The notes under the pieces: model-generated | Seen by the model: only the letters and a program-made list of their open reading frames with translations | Told to the model about the DNA's origin: nothing | Database searches by the model: none | Shown: positions 42,886-53,102 of the stretch, one piece after another | Position numbering within the stretch: the stretch's first letter is position 1 | Layout: the number at the start of each line of letters is the position of its first letter | Made by a program: the position numbers and the translations under genes | From: Oxalobacteraceae bacterium | GTDB taxonomy: Bacteria; Pseudomonadota; Gammaproteobacteria; Burkholderiales; Burkholderiaceae_D | Assembly (NCBI GenBank): GCA_013284265.1 | Contig: JABTBR010000003.1 | Location: 62,001-126,000 of the forward strand | Direction of reading: 5' to 3' | DNA length: 64,000 bases

Positions 42886-42934
42886 GGGGTGTTGGTGGTG
42901 CGTATTGCCTTTTTTAAACATGCCGCCGCACGTT

Positions 42935-43014
42935 TTAGAACCCACGGCTAAGAGCTGGGGTCTGACCCGGCGGGTCAGACCCCGGATTTGAACCTTGGGT
43001 TTAAAAGCCAGCCA
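42935..43014. repeat. dispersed palindromic repeat, copy 3 (short form)
   Basis: Reads GAACCCACGGCTAAGAGC, then the 9-bp-arm hairpin GGGGTCTGACCC-GGCGGGTCAGACCCC, then AACCTTGGGTTTAAA. It lacks the GGGGCTGCGCCCC module of the long copies. Between yheT-type and NTF2-like genes. Confidence 0.82.
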
Positions 43015-43035
43015 GCCGCGGGCGCGCTTGTTTCT

Positions 43036-43458
43036 TTAATGCAGAATCGGAGTGTGCGTATCGACCGGCACGGGACCGGGCGCCACCGACACATGGTGCA
43101 GCACGATGCGCCAGCCGCGCGGCGTTTTCACATACACATTGGTGGCCAGCAGATGGGCCGGGGTGGCGCTGGCGGCGGTCGTGCCTTCGACCACCACGTG
43201 CACCGAACTCATCAAGGTATGGGTTTCGTGCAGCTGCGAAGGCTGGATGTTCAGGCCGCCATTTTCCAAAATCGCGCCCCAGGAGGCGCGGATTTCCGCA
43301 TGGCCGATCAGGCGCGGGCCGCCGGGGTGAATACAGACGACTTCCTCATCGTCGGCCCACAGCGCCATCAGGGTTTCCACATCGGCCCGGTTGAGCGCAT
43401 CGTAAAAAGCGGCTTCGACTTCAGCGGCGCTGCCATCTATCTGCTTTTGACGTTTCAT
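43036..43458 (-). CDS. NTF2-like / SnoaL-type small protein
   Basis: 140 residues from ATG 43458 with GGAG 6 bases upstream. EVEAAFYDALNRADVETLMALWADDEEVVCIHPGG (residues about 14-48) and RGWRIVLHHVS match the DUF4440/SnoaL-like NTF2 fold. Function unknown. Follows the zinc-finger gene by 38 bp and may share its transcript. Confidence 0.85.
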   Translation of the reverse strand: MKRQKQIDGSAAEVEAAFYDALNRADVETLMALWADDEEVVCIHPGGPRLIGHAEIRASWGAILENGGLNIQPSQLHETHTLMSSVHVVVEGTTAASATPAHLLATNVYVKTPRGWRIVLHHVSVAPGPVPVDTHTPILH

Positions 43459-43496
43459 GCGATCTCCGGTCTGGGTGGCGCAGTGCGTTGAACTAC

Positions 43497-43694
43497 TTAG
43501 TGGTGCGACACCACGGCGCCCGGCTTGAGGCGGTAGGCGGTGCCGCAGTAAGGGCATTTGGCGATGCCGTCGTGGTTGAATTCGAGGAAGACACGCGGGT
43601 GCGACGACCACAGCGGCATGGCCGGGTTAGGGCAGTGCGCTGGCAAGTCTTTGCCGTCCAGTTCTACGGCGGCGGTCGGGGTGGCGTGGGTCAT
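43497..43694 (-). CDS. CHCC-type zinc-finger protein
   Basis: 65 residues from ATG 43694, with GGAG 9 bases upstream. Zinc ligands: AHCPNP, SHPRVFLEF, and KCPYCGTAY, the zf-CHCC pattern (related to the NDUFS6 subunit of complex I). Bacterial members are small proteins without a settled function. A longer frame to 43757 has no ribosome site. Confidence 0.88.
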   Translation of the reverse strand: MTHATPTAAVELDGKDLPAHCPNPAMPLWSSHPRVFLEFNHDGIAKCPYCGTAYRLKPGAVVSHH

Positions 43695-43809
43695 CTGCAA
43701 GTTCTCCGTGGGGGCGATGTTGAGGCAAAATAGGCTGGCCGGCTCATGACCGGACACACCCTTAAAACCTCGATTTTAACGGATTCACGCAATCAACAAA
43801 ATTCATCGG

Positions 43810-43819
43810 TAAAATAGCG
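43810..43819 (+). promoter_or_regulatory. candidate -10 element upstream of azlC (TAAAATAGCG)
   Basis: Same TAAAATAGCG as before purM and pgk. It lies 190 bp before azlC; the intervening sequence (to 44010) contains no gene I can support. Confidence 0.35.
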
Positions 43820-44010
43820 ACTTAATAAACCGATAGTCGCCAGCGTTTGTTTTCATTCAAGCAACGTGGTCGCGGCAACAACATGACGCTGTTTTCCACT
43901 TCACCGTTCGGAACTTCGCCGGGCTGTTCCCGCCTGTCCCCGCCGCTCCGGCTGGCTGCGGCGCAGTACGCGCCCGGGCCGGACGCTGTTTCTTGTGGCG
44001 GGAAAACCAC

Positions 44011-44835
44011 ATGACAGAGTTGTCCAGGCCACCCTCGGCGCCGGAACCGGCACCGTCCTCTGCCGCGCCCGAGCGCCTGCCGCCGTCCAGCGTTGCGCCT
44101 GCCCAGCCTTCCCCGCCACAACCCTATGTGGCCGAACACGATGAAGCGTCCTGGCGCGAAGGCTTGCGCACCGGCACCCCGACGCTGTTCGGCATCGGCG
44201 CCTGGGGCCTGGTGGTGGGCATCGCGATGGTCAAGTCCGGCCTGACCGTGCCGCAGGCGCTGGGCATGACCCTGATGGTGTTTGCCGGCTCCGCCCAGCT
44301 CGCCTCGCTGCCGCTGATCGCCGCCGCCACCCCGATCTGGATCATCTTCCTCACCGCATTGGCGGTCAATCTGCGTTTCGTCATCTTCGCCGCCCTGCTG
44401 GCTCCCCATTTCGCCGAACTGCCCTGGCGCAAGCGTTTGCTGCTGGGCTATGTGGCGGGCGACATGACGGTCGCCATCTTCCTGCAAAAATACCCGGACG
44501 AGCAGCCCAAGGTGGGCAAGCTGTCCTATCTGAAGGGCTTGCTGTACCCGAACTGGGCGGCCTGGCAGATCGGCTCGATCGCCGGCATCTTCCTCGGCAG
44601 CGCCGTGCCCACCCAATGGGGGCTGGGCTTTGCCGGCACGCTGGCCATCCTGTGCATCACGGTGCCGCTGGTGGCCAGCCGGCCGGCGCTGGCCGGCGTG
44701 GTGGTCGCGGCCATCGTCTCGGTGGCCGGGGCCGCCTGGCCCTACAAGCTGGGCCTGCTGGGCGCCGTCGTGCTGGGCATGCTGACGGCGATGGCGGTCG
44801 AGGAACTGACGGACAAATGGAAGGGCAGGGCATGA
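44011..44835 (+). CDS. azlC: AzlC family branched-chain amino acid exporter, large subunit
   Basis: 274 residues from ATG 44011. A Pro/Ala/Ser-rich cytoplasmic N-terminus of about 45 residues precedes the membrane domain (REGLRTGTPTLFGIGAWGLVVGI). Family motifs: MTLMVFAGSAQLASLPLI, VNLRFVIFAALLAPHF and GYVAGDMTVAIF. With AzlD it exports branched-chain amino acids or analogues. It overlaps azlD by ATGA. Confidence 0.9.
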   Translation: MTELSRPPSAPEPAPSSAAPERLPPSSVAPAQPSPPQPYVAEHDEASWREGLRTGTPTLFGIGAWGLVVGIAMVKSGLTVPQALGMTLMVFAGSAQLASLPLIAAATPIWIIFLTALAVNLRFVIFAALLAPHFAELPWRKRLLLGYVAGDMTVAIFLQKYPDEQPKVGKLSYLKGLLYPNWAAWQIGSIAGIFLGSAVPTQWGLGFAGTLAILCITVPLVASRPALAGVVVAAIVSVAGAAWPYKLGLLGAVVLGMLTAMAVEELTDKWKGRA

Positions 44836-45164
44836 GTGACTGGGAAATCTGGCTGACCATCGCCGCGCTGGCGCTGGCCACGGCGGCCACGCGCAGCTCG
44901 TTCTGGCTGATCGGCCACCACATCACGATCCCGAAACGGGTGCACGAGGTGCTGCGCTATGCGCCGGCCTGCGCGCTGGCGGCCATCATCGCGCCCGACC
45001 TGGTGCTCAACGAGGGCCAGGTACAGTTGGCGCTGGGTAACTATAAATTGATCGCCGGGGTGCTGGCGGCGGCGTTTTATTTGCTGCGGCGCAATATGTT
45101 GCAGACCATCGTGTTCGGTATGGCCACGTTTACGGCCCTGCGTTTGTTTCATGTGTTTTCATAA
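44832..45164 (+). CDS. azlD: AzlD family exporter, small subunit
   Basis: 110 residues with four hydrophobic segments. TRSSFWLIG near residue 21, then VLRYAPACALAAIIAPDLVL and RRNMLQTIVFGMATFTALR are typical of AzlD. Starts inside the azlC stop (ATGA), implying coupled translation. Confidence 0.9.
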   Translation: MSDWEIWLTIAALALATAATRSSFWLIGHHITIPKRVHEVLRYAPACALAAIIAPDLVLNEGQVQLALGNYKLIAGVLAAAFYLLRRNMLQTIVFGMATFTALRLFHVFS

Positions 45165-45190
45165 ACGGTTTTCCGGGTCCGGGCTTGCGG

Positions 45191-45200
45191 TAAAATAGCG
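45191..45200 (+). promoter_or_regulatory. candidate -10 element of pgk (TAAAATAGCG)
   Basis: GGTAAAATAGCGG 31 bp before the pgk start, a plausible distance for a short leader. No good -35 box. Confidence 0.45.
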
Positions 45201-45230
45201 GTCTTTCTTCCACTCGTCCTTTGGGTTGCC

Positions 45231-46442
45231 ATGCAAGCTGTTCTGAATTTCATTCGTCTGCAAGATCTGGTCGCGCAAAACGCGCTGCAAGGTAAACGCG
45301 TTTTCATCCGTGCCGATCTGAACGTGCCACAGAATAATGACGGTACTATCGCCGAAGATACGCGCATCCGCGCCTCCGTCCCCGCCATCCGCGCCGCCCT
45401 CGATGCCGGCGCCAAGGTCATGGTCACGTCCCATCTGGGCCGTCCTACCGAAGGCGAGTTCAAGCCGGAAGACAGCCTGGCGCCGGTCGCCGCGCGTCTG
45501 GCCGAACTGCTGGGCCAACCCGTCGAACTGAAACAGAACTGGGTCGATGGCGCCGGTCTGGAAAATCTGCAGGCCGGCCAGGTCGTGCTGCTGGAAAACG
45601 TCCGCGTCAACAAGGGCGAGAAGAAGAACAACGATGAGCTGGCCCAGAAAATGGCCAAGCTCTGCGATATCTATGTCAACGATGCCTTCGGCACCGCCCA
45701 CCGCGCCGAAGCCTCGACCCATGGCATCGCCAAGTTCGCAACTATCGCCTGCGCCGGCCCGCTGCTGGCCGCCGAGCTGGACGCGCTGGGCAAGGCCCTG
45801 GGCGCGCCCGCGCGTCCGCTGCTGGCCATCGTGGCCGGTTCCAAGGTCTCGTCCAAGCTGTCTATCCTCAAAGCGCTGGCCGACAAGGTCGACAATCTGA
45901 TCGTCGGCGGCGGCATCGCCAACACTTTCATGAAGGCTGTCGGCCTGAACATTGGCAAGTCGCTGGTGGAAAACGACCTGGTCGAGGAAGCCAAGGCCAT
46001 CATCGCGATCATGGCCGCGCGCGGCGCCCAGGTACCGATTCCGGTCGATGTGGTATGCGCGAAAGAATTCTCGGAAGTGGCAACCGCGACCATCAAGGCT
46101 GTCGCTGACGTGGCCGACGACGACATGATCCTGGACATCGGCCCGCAGACGGCCGCCACCCTGGCGGCGCAAATCGCCGCGGCCGGCACCATCGTCTGGA
46201 ACGGTCCGGTCGGCGTGTTCGAGTTCGACCAGTTCGGCGAAGGCACCAAGACGCTGGCACTGGCGATCGCCCACTCCAAGGCTTTCTCGATCGCCGGCGG
46301 CGGCGATACGCTGGCCGCGATTGCCAAGTACCAGATTAGCGACAAGATCGGCTACATCTCGACCGGCGGCGGCGCCTTCCTGGAATTCCTGGAAGGTAAG
46401 ACCCTGCCAGCCGTCGAAATCCTGACCGAGCGTGCTAAATAA
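45231..46442 (+). CDS. pgk: phosphoglycerate kinase
   Basis: 403 residues. [14 protein letters not shown] (substrate-binding signature), [27 protein letters not shown], and the C-terminal [17 protein letters not shown] nucleotide loop. Transfers phosphate from 1,3-bisphosphoglycerate to ADP in glycolysis. First of a glycolytic run pgk-pyk-fba. Confidence 0.98.
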   Translation: MQAVLNFIRLQDLVAQNALQGKRVFIRADLNVPQNNDGTIAEDTRIRASVPAIRAALDAGAKVMVTSHLGRPTEGEFKPEDSLAPVAARLAELLGQPVELKQNWVDGAGLENLQAGQVVLLENVRVNKGEKKNNDELAQKMAKLCDIYVNDAFGTAHRAEASTHGIAKFATIACAGPLLAAELDALGKALGAPARPLLAIVAGSKVSSKLSILKALADKVDNLIVGGGIANTFMKAVGLNIGKSLVENDLVEEAKAIIAIMAARGAQVPIPVDVVCAKEFSEVATATIKAVADVADDDMILDIGPQTAATLAAQIAAAGTIVWNGPVGVFEFDQFGEGTKTLALAIAHSKAFSIAGGGDTLAAIAKYQISDKIGYISTGGGAFLEFLEGKTLPAVEILTERAK

Positions 46443-46614
46443 CAGTATTCCAGTATCAGCGCAGTAATATGCAGTATCAGGCATATGCAGTGACAGGCGC
46501 TGTGCTCCGGCCGTAACATCGGTCCGGCGCCGGCAGCGCCTGGGCGCAGTTTCGGTTTTTCCTGGTCCCGCCCCCGTGGCGGGATTATCCATTGACCCAA
46601 CGCTAAGGAATACT

Positions 46615-48063
46615 ATGTCCCGTGGTACCAAAATCGTCGCAACGATCGGCCCTGCTTCCACCGACTTCAACGTGCTCGTCAAAATGATTCGTGCCGGCGT
46701 CGACGTCGTGCGTCTCAATTTCTCGCACGGCAAGGCGCAGGACCATATCGACCGTGCCCGTCTGGTGCGCGAGGCGGCGGCCGAATGCGGCCGCGAAGTG
46801 GCGATCATGGCCGATATGCAGGGACCGAAAATCCGCGTTGGGAAGTTTGAGAACAACAAGATCGACCTCGCCAATGGCGACAAATTCATTCTCGACGCCA
46901 AGTGGGGCGAAAATGGCGAACTGGGCAACCAGGAACGCGTGGGCCTGGACTACAAGGCGCTGCCGCGCGACCTGCACCCGGAAGACAAGCTGCTGCTCAA
47001 CGATGGCCTGATCGTGCTGATCGTCGACAAGATCGTCGGCCACGAGATCTTCACCACCGTCAAGATCGGCGGCGAGCTGTCGAACAACAAGGGCATCAAC
47101 CGCCAGGGCGGCGGCCTGACCGCGCCGGCGCTGACGGCCAAGGACATGGAAGACATCAAGACGGCGATGAGCTTCCAGGCCGACTACCTCGCCATTTCCT
47201 TCCCGAAAAGCGCGACCGATATGGAAATGGCGCGCCAGCTGGCCAATATCGCCGGCGAGCAATACCACCACAAGCCGATGATGATCGCCAAGATCGAGCG
47301 CGCCGAAGCGATTCCTGTGCTGCAGGAAATCCTGGACGCCTCCGACGGCATCATGGTCGCCCGTGGCGACCTGGCCGTGGAAGTGGGCAATGCCGCCGTG
47401 CCGGCGCTGCAGAAGCGTATGATCAAGATGGCGCGCGAGTCGAACAAGCTGGCCATTACCGCGACCCAGATGATGGAGTCGATGATTTTCAATGCCGTGC
47501 CGACCCGCGCCGAAGTGTCCGACGTGGCCAACGCCGTGCTCGATGGCACCGATGCCGTGATGACCTCGGCCGAGACCGCCTCGGGCAAGTACCCGATCGA
47601 AACCGTCGAAATGATGGCGGCGATCTGCGTGGAAGCCGAGCAGTCCGAGTACAACAAGCTCGACGCCGATTTTTTGAACGTGACCTTTACCCGGATCGAC
47701 CAGTCGATCGCCTATGGCGCCCTGTTCACCGCGCACCACTTGCGCGTGAAGGCCATCGTGGCGCTGACCGAGTCTGGCTCGACCGCGCTGTGGATGAGCC
47801 GCCACAGCATCGATACGCCGATTTTCGCGCTGACCCCGAGCATCACGACCCAGCGCAAGGCCTCGCTCTACCGTAATGTGCGGGCCTACCACCTGCTGCA
47901 GACGGCCGACAGCGCCGTCGTGCTCAAGCAGGCGGAAGATCTGATCGTGGCCAATGGGGTGGCGCGCAAGGGTGACATGATCGTCGTCACCTGGGGCTCG
48001 CCGATGGGCCAGGTGGGTGGCACCAACGCGCTCAAGATCGTCAAGATCGGCGAATTTTCATAG
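46615..48063 (+). CDS. pyk: pyruvate kinase
   Basis: 482 residues from ATG 46615 with AAGGA 6 bases upstream; MSRGTKIVATIGPAS is the standard start. MADMQGPKIRVG, MIAKIERAEAIPVL (catalytic Lys/Glu), DGIMVARGDLAVEVG and ITATQMMESM are complete. Converts PEP and ADP to pyruvate and ATP. The 172 bp before it shows GC-rich inverted sequences but no gene. Confidence 0.97.
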   Translation: MSRGTKIVATIGPASTDFNVLVKMIRAGVDVVRLNFSHGKAQDHIDRARLVREAAAECGREVAIMADMQGPKIRVGKFENNKIDLANGDKFILDAKWGENGELGNQERVGLDYKALPRDLHPEDKLLLNDGLIVLIVDKIVGHEIFTTVKIGGELSNNKGINRQGGGLTAPALTAKDMEDIKTAMSFQADYLAISFPKSATDMEMARQLANIAGEQYHHKPMMIAKIERAEAIPVLQEILDASDGIMVARGDLAVEVGNAAVPALQKRMIKMARESNKLAITATQMMESMIFNAVPTRAEVSDVANAVLDGTDAVMTSAETASGKYPIETVEMMAAICVEAEQSEYNKLDADFLNVTFTRIDQSIAYGALFTAHHLRVKAIVALTESGSTALWMSRHSIDTPIFALTPSITTQRKASLYRNVRAYHLLQTADSAVVLKQAEDLIVANGVARKGDMIVVTWGSPMGQVGGTNALKIVKIGEFS

Positions 48064-48150
48064 GCCGGCCGCTGGCGCGGCGCCTCCCGCAAGGGCGGGC
48101 GCGCCGGGCCGGGCGGGCACACAGTTTTTTTTATTGTTTGGAGTAATACC

Positions 48151-49215
48151 ATGTCTCTCGTATCGATGCGCCAATTGCTGGACCACGCTGCTGAAAATGG
48201 CTACGGCCTGCCAGCTTTCAACGTCAACAACCTGGAACAGGTGCAGGCCATCATGGCCGCCGCCGACGCAGTCGGCAGCCCGGTCATCATGCAAGCCTCG
48301 GCTGGTGCCCGCAAGTACGCCGGCGAAGCCTTCCTGCGCCATCTGATCGACGCCGCCGTCGAAGCCTACCCGCATATCCCGGTCGTGATGCACCAGGATC
48401 ACGGCCAGTCCCCGGCCGTGTGCCAGGCGGCGATCCGCTCCGGCTTCACCTCGGTGATGATGGACGGCTCGCTCGAAGCGGACGGCAAATCGGTCGCCTC
48501 CTACGAGTACAACGTGGAAGTATCGCGTGAAGTGGTGAAATTCTCGCACGCCATCGGCGTGACCGTGGAAGCCGAACTGGGCGTGCTCGGTTCGCTCGAA
48601 ACCATGAAGGGCGACAAGGAAGACGGCCACGGCGCCGACGGCCTGATGACCCGCGAACAGCTGCTGACCGACGTGGCCCAGGCCGCCGACTTCGTCGCGC
48701 GCACCCAGTGCGACGCGCTGGCCATTGCCATCGGTACCTCGCACGGCGCCTACAAGTTCTCGCGCCAGCCTACCGGCGACATCCTGGCGATCGACCGCAT
48801 CAAGGAAATCCACGCACGCATCCCGAACACCCACCTGGTCATGCACGGTTCCTCGTCGGTGCCGCAGGAACTGCTGGCCATCATCCGCGAATTCGGCGGC
48901 GACATGAAGGAAACCTACGGCGTGCCGGTCGAAGAGATCCAGGAAGGCATCCGTCACGGCGTGCGCAAGATCAATATCGACACCGATATCCGTCTGGCCA
49001 TGACCGCCGCCGTGCGTAAATACCTGTTCGAGAACCCATCGAAGTTCGATCCGCGCGACTTCCTCAAGCCAGCCCGCGAAGCGGCGACCCTGATCTGCAA
49101 GGCGCGTTTCCTGTCGTTCGGCTGCGAAGGCCAGGCCGCCAAGATCAAGCCTATGCCACTGGAAAAAATGGCCGACCGCTACAAGGCCGGCGAGCTGTCC
49201 CAGATTGTGAAGTAA
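48151..49215 (+). CDS. fba: class II fructose-bisphosphate aldolase (Calvin-type)
   Basis: 354 residues. Zinc ligands lie in [16 protein letters not shown] and [23 protein letters not shown] and [13 protein letters not shown] bind substrate phosphates. Splits fructose-1,6-bisphosphate in glycolysis or forms it in gluconeogenesis. The 87 bp upstream is GC-rich with a T-run. A perfect 11-bp hairpin follows. Confidence 0.97.
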   Translation: MSLVSMRQLLDHAAENGYGLPAFNVNNLEQVQAIMAAADAVGSPVIMQASAGARKYAGEAFLRHLIDAAVEAYPHIPVVMHQDHGQSPAVCQAAIRSGFTSVMMDGSLEADGKSVASYEYNVEVSREVVKFSHAIGVTVEAELGVLGSLETMKGDKEDGHGADGLMTREQLLTDVAQAADFVARTQCDALAIAIGTSHGAYKFSRQPTGDILAIDRIKEIHARIPNTHLVMHGSSSVPQELLAIIREFGGDMKETYGVPVEEIQEGIRHGVRKINIDTDIRLAMTAAVRKYLFENPSKFDPRDFLKPAREAATLICKARFLSFGCEGQAAKIKPMPLEKMADRYKAGELSQIVK

Positions 49216-49230
49216 AATTCTGTTTGGAAC

Positions 49231-49256
49231 GGGTTGATTCCCAAAGGAATCAACCC
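49231..49256 (+). terminator. hairpin between fba and purC
   Basis: GGGTTGATTCC (49231-49241) and GGAATCAACCC (49246-49256), perfect arms, loop CAAA, followed by AAATCTC rather than a T-run. Terminator or RNA-stability element. Confidence 0.6.
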
Positions 49257-49335
49257 AAATCTCTTGACCGGCTAGCAAGGTTTTCCCTGCGCCGGTTTTC
49301 GCTTTTCTATACCGCTAGTCTATCTACCTCCCGCT

Positions 49336-50229
49336 ATGAACAGCCTTTACCAAACCTCCATCCAGTCCCTGCCACTCCTCGGCCATGGCAAAGTCCGCGA
49401 CAACTATGCTGTCGGCGAAGACAAGATCCTGATCGTCACCACCGACCGTCTGTCGGCGTTCGACGTCGTCATGAACGAGCCTATCCCCGGCAAAGGCATG
49501 GTCTTGAACCAGATGAGCGATTTCTGGTTCGAGAAACTCGGCCACATCGTGCCGAACCACCTGACCGGCGTGGCGCCGGAATCCGTGGTGGCCGCCGACG
49601 AAGTCGGGCAGGTCAAGGGCCGTGCCGTGGTCGCCAAGCGTCTGAAACCGATCATGGTCGAGGCGGTGGTGCGCGGCTACATCATCGGTTCGGGCTGGAA
49701 GGATTACCAGGACACGGGCAGCATCTGCGGCATCAAGCTGCCGGCCGGCCTGCAACAGGCGGAAAAGCTGGCCGAGCCACTGTTCACCCCGGCCGCCAAG
49801 GCCGACTTGGGCGAGCATGACGAGAACATCAGCTTTGCCGACATGGAAAGCCGCATCGGCGCCGAACTGGCCGCCAAGATGCGCGACGTCAGCATCGCCC
49901 TGTACAAGGCGGCGTCCGAATACGCGGCCACGCGCGGCATCATCATCGCCGACACCAAATTCGAATTCGGCCTGGACGAAAACGGCGTCATGCACCTGAT
50001 GGATGAAGTGCTGACCGCCGACTCCTCGCGCTTCTGGCCGGCGGACTCCTACCAGCCTGGCATGTCGCCACCATCGTTCGACAAGCAGTTCGTGCGCGAC
50101 TACCTGGAAACCCTGAGCTGGGGCAAAACCGCACCGGCGCCCGCGCTGCCAGCGGACGTCATCGAAAAGACCCAGGCCAAGTATTTCGAAGCCATCGAGC
50201 GCCTGACCGGCCAGAAACTGAAGGCCTGA
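49336..50229 (+). CDS. purC: SAICAR synthetase
   Basis: 297 residues. [26 protein letters not shown] (about residues 17-42), [24 protein letters not shown] and [20 protein letters not shown] sequence ([14 protein letters not shown]) define the PurC family of the longer type. Adds aspartate to CAIR in purine synthesis. purE starts one base after its stop. Confidence 0.97.
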   Translation: MNSLYQTSIQSLPLLGHGKVRDNYAVGEDKILIVTTDRLSAFDVVMNEPIPGKGMVLNQMSDFWFEKLGHIVPNHLTGVAPESVVAADEVGQVKGRAVVAKRLKPIMVEAVVRGYIIGSGWKDYQDTGSICGIKLPAGLQQAEKLAEPLFTPAAKADLGEHDENISFADMESRIGAELAAKMRDVSIALYKAASEYAATRGIIIADTKFEFGLDENGVMHLMDEVLTADSSRFWPADSYQPGMSPPSFDKQFVRDYLETLSWGKTAPAPALPADVIEKTQAKYFEAIERLTGQKLKA

Positions 50230-50230
50230 T

Positions 50231-50731
50231 ATGAGCGAGCAAACCAAGCCACTGGTCGGCGTCATCATGGGTTCGTCGTCGGACTGGGACGTGATGCAGA
50301 ACGCGGTCGCCATCCTCAAGCAGTTCGGCGTGCCGTTTGAAGCGCAAGTCATTTCCGCCCACCGCATGCCCGACGAGATGTATGCCTATGCCAAGAGCGC
50401 CCGCGCCCGTGGTCTGCGCGCCATCATCGCCGGCGCCGGCGGCGCCGCCCACTTGCCTGGCATGGTGGCCGCGATGACCATCGTGCCGGTGCTGGGCGTG
50501 CCGGTGCCGTCGAAGTATCTGCGCGGCGAGGATTCGCTGCTGTCCATCGTGCAGATGCCCAAGGGCGTGCCGGTGGCCACCTTCGCCATCGGCGAAGCGG
50601 GCGCCGCCAATGCCGCGCTGACGGCGGTGGCCATGATCGCCGCCAACGACGACGCGCTGGCCGAGCAGCTGGAAGCCTTCCGTGTCACGCAAACCAATGC
50701 CGCCAAGGCCATGACTTTACCGCTTGAATAA
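50231..50731 (+). CDS. purE: N5-CAIR mutase
   Basis: 166 residues. [25 protein letters not shown] and [15 protein letters not shown] are the class I PurE active-site motifs. It isomerises N5-CAIR made by PurK. Its TAA shares a base with the purK ATG. Confidence 0.98.
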   Translation: MSEQTKPLVGVIMGSSSDWDVMQNAVAILKQFGVPFEAQVISAHRMPDEMYAYAKSARARGLRAIIAGAGGAAHLPGMVAAMTIVPVLGVPVPSKYLRGEDSLLSIVQMPKGVPVATFAIGEAGAANAALTAVAMIAANDDALAEQLEAFRVTQTNAAKAMTLPLE

Positions 50732-51957
50732 TGAGTAATCCGCTTTCACCTCAACTGCCGCCGCAGTTCTCGCCGCTGCTGCCAGCCGCCAATCCACCAG
50801 CCTGGCTGGGTGTGATGGGTGGCGGCCAGCTTGGCCGCATGTTCGCCCAGGCCGCGCAAAGCATGGGCTACCAGGTGGCCGTGCTGGAACCGGCCGACGC
50901 CTGCCCGGCCGGCCAGGTCGCGCAACGCCTGATCAACGCCGGCTACAGCGATGCCGCCGGCCTCGACGCGCTGGCCGCGCAATGCCTGGCCGTCACCACC
51001 GAATTCGAGAACGTGCCGGCCGACAGCCTGTCGCGCCTGGCGCAGCAGGTGTTTGTCGCGCCGAACGCGCAGGGCGTGTCGGTGGCGCAGGACCGCATCG
51101 CCGAGAAGCGTTTCTTCGTCGATTGCGCGCCCAGGTCGGGCGTGATGCCGGCGCCGCACAAGGTGATCGCCTCGCATGCAGACATCGCCGCCATCGCTGA
51201 CGATCTGCTGCCTGGTATTTTGAAGACCGTGCGCATGGGCTACGACGGCAAGGGCCAGGTCCGTGTGCGCAGCCGCGAGGACGTGCGCGCCGCCTTCGAC
51301 AGCATGGACGGCGTGACCTGCCTGCTGGAAAAGATGCTGCCGCTGGCCTACGAGGTGTCGGTGCTGACCGCGCGCGGCGCCGACGGCGAATCGGTGGTCT
51401 ATCCGATCGCCGAAAACGTGCACCGCGACGGCATCCTGTTTACCACCACCGTGCCGGGGCCAAACGTGTGCGAGGCCAGCGCCAAGACGGCGCAGCTGGC
51501 GGCGCAGGCCATCGTTGCCGAGCTGGGCTATGTCGGCGTGCTGTGCATCGAATTCTTCGTGCTCACCGACGGCAGCCTGGTGGTCAACGAGATGGCGCCG
51601 CGTCCGCATAACAGCGGCCACTACACGATGGACGCCTGCGTCACCAGCCAGTTCGCGCAGCAGGTGCGTGCGATGGCGCGCCTGCCGCTGGGCGACGTGC
51701 GCCAGCATTCGCCGGCCGTGATGCTCAACATCCTCGGCGACGTCTGGTTCACCGACGCCACCGACGCCACGCGCGAACCGGCCTGGGACCAGGTGCTGGC
51801 GCTGCCCGGCGCCTGCCTGCATCTGTACGGCAAGGACGATCCGCGCCGCGCCCGCAAGATGGGGCATCTGACCTTCATCGCACCGACGCTGGCGCAAGCG
51901 CAGCGGCAGCTGGAGGCGGCCTGCGTCATTCTGGGTATCGAGAAGGACGCGCCGTGA
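50731..51957 (+). CDS. purK: N5-carboxyaminoimidazole ribonucleotide synthase
   Basis: 408 residues. A Pro-rich N-terminus of about 25 residues precedes [20 protein letters not shown]-grasp features: [56 protein letters not shown] (about residues 272-297). Carboxylates AIR with ATP and bicarbonate. It overlaps purE by one base and the following gene by four. Confidence 0.97.
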   Translation: MSNPLSPQLPPQFSPLLPAANPPAWLGVMGGGQLGRMFAQAAQSMGYQVAVLEPADACPAGQVAQRLINAGYSDAAGLDALAAQCLAVTTEFENVPADSLSRLAQQVFVAPNAQGVSVAQDRIAEKRFFVDCAPRSGVMPAPHKVIASHADIAAIADDLLPGILKTVRMGYDGKGQVRVRSREDVRAAFDSMDGVTCLLEKMLPLAYEVSVLTARGADGESVVYPIAENVHRDGILFTTTVPGPNVCEASAKTAQLAAQAIVAELGYVGVLCIEFFVLTDGSLVVNEMAPRPHNSGHYTMDACVTSQFAQQVRAMARLPLGDVRQHSPAVMLNILGDVWFTDATDATREPAWDQVLALPGACLHLYGKDDPRRARKMGHLTFIAPTLAQAQRQLEAACVILGIEKDAP

Positions 51958-53054
51958 CGCAGCCGGATCAAGCTGGAACTGGCGTCGGATCGGCAGCGAG
52001 ATCCGCAGCGGGATCGGCAGTTAATTCTGTTGCTGCGGCGGTGGCCGATCAGGCCGCCATCGCGGCGGCGGCGGCGATCCTGGCGCAGGGCGGCCTGGTG
52101 GCTTTCCCCACCGAGACCGTCTACGGCCTGGGCGCCGACGCCGAAGATCCGGCGGCCGTCGCCCGCATCTACCAGGCCAAGGGACGGCCGAACGACCACC
52201 CGGTGATCGTGCACGTGGCGCCCGGCGCCAAGCTCGATTACTGGGTCAGCGACATTCCCGCCGAAGCGCGCCAGCTGGTGGCCGCCTTCTGGCCCGGTCC
52301 GCTTACCCTGATCCTCAAGCGCGCCAGCCATATTCCCGACGCCGTCTCCGGCGGCCAGGACACGGTCGGCATCCGCTGCCCCTCGCATCCGGTGGCGGTG
52401 GCCTTGCTGAGCGCCTTCAAGGGCGGGCAGGGCGGCGTGGCCGCGCCATCGGCGAATAAATTCGGCAACGTCAGCCCGACCACCGCCCAGCATGTGCGCG
52501 ATGAGTTCGGCGATGCCGTCGGCGGCCTGATCGGCGCCGTGCTCGATGGCGGCGCCAGCGCTGTCGGCATCGAATCGACGATACTCGACCTGTCGCGCCT
52601 GGCCACCCACGGCCCGGTGCTGCTGCGTCCCGGCCACATCAGCGCCGAGCAGATCGCCGCCGTCATCGGCCGGCTGCCGGGCTTGCCTGACCAGGCCGCG
52701 CCGCGCGCTTCCGGCACCTTGGAATCGCATTACGCGCCGCGCACCCCGGTCACCATGCTGGACCATGCCGAACTGGCGCCGACGCTGACACGGCTGCTGG
52801 ATAAAGGCTTACGCATCGCTCAGATCACCTACGCCCAGCCGGTCGCCGACGGTCCGCAGCAGAGGCTGCCGGCCGACCCCTTCGGCTATGCCTATGGCCT
52901 GTACGCGGCCTTGCGCGCGATGGACCAAACCGGCGCCGATTTGATCATTGTCGAAACGCCACCGCAGGATGCTGCATGGCTGGGAGTAAATGATCGTCTG
53001 CGGCGCGCAGTGTTTGGCTCATCAGGTATCATTGAGTCATATTTGCGGGCCTGA
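51954..53054 (+). CDS. L-threonylcarbamoyladenylate synthase, Sua5 type
   Basis: 366 residues from GTG 51954 (overlaps the purK stop as GTGA). YrdC/Sua5 motifs: [49 protein letters not shown], and the C-terminal Sua5 domain after [14 protein letters not shown]. Makes the precursor of the tRNA t6A base. The first 30 residues are a low-complexity Gly/Ala/Ser stretch from a short DNA repeat, so translation may start further in, for example GTG 52041. Confidence 0.92.
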   Translation: MTQPDQAGTGVGSAARSAAGSAVNSVAAAVADQAAIAAAAAILAQGGLVAFPTETVYGLGADAEDPAAVARIYQAKGRPNDHPVIVHVAPGAKLDYWVSDIPAEARQLVAAFWPGPLTLILKRASHIPDAVSGGQDTVGIRCPSHPVAVALLSAFKGGQGGVAAPSANKFGNVSPTTAQHVRDEFGDAVGGLIGAVLDGGASAVGIESTILDLSRLATHGPVLLRPGHISAEQIAAVIGRLPGLPDQAAPRASGTLESHYAPRTPVTMLDHAELAPTLTRLLDKGLRIAQITYAQPVADGPQQRLPADPFGYAYGLYAALRAMDQTGADLIIVETPPQDAAWLGVNDRLRRAVFGSSGIIESYLRA

Positions 53055-53102
53055 TCCACGCCGGCCCTGTCCGGCGCGCTCGACCAGCGACAGGAGATCG
53101 GC

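Noticed and set aside
43822..44616. 264-codon minus-strand frame opposite azlC
   Set aside because: Antisense shadow of azlC, rich in Gly/Gln/His.
46443..46614. Riboswitch or small RNA between pgk and pyk
   Set aside because: There are repeated CAGTAT/ATATGC strings and GC-rich inverted pieces, but no recognisable riboswitch architecture or clear promoter-terminator pair.
45159..46928. 589-codon minus-strand frame opposite pgk
   Set aside because: Antisense to an unmistakable pgk gene.
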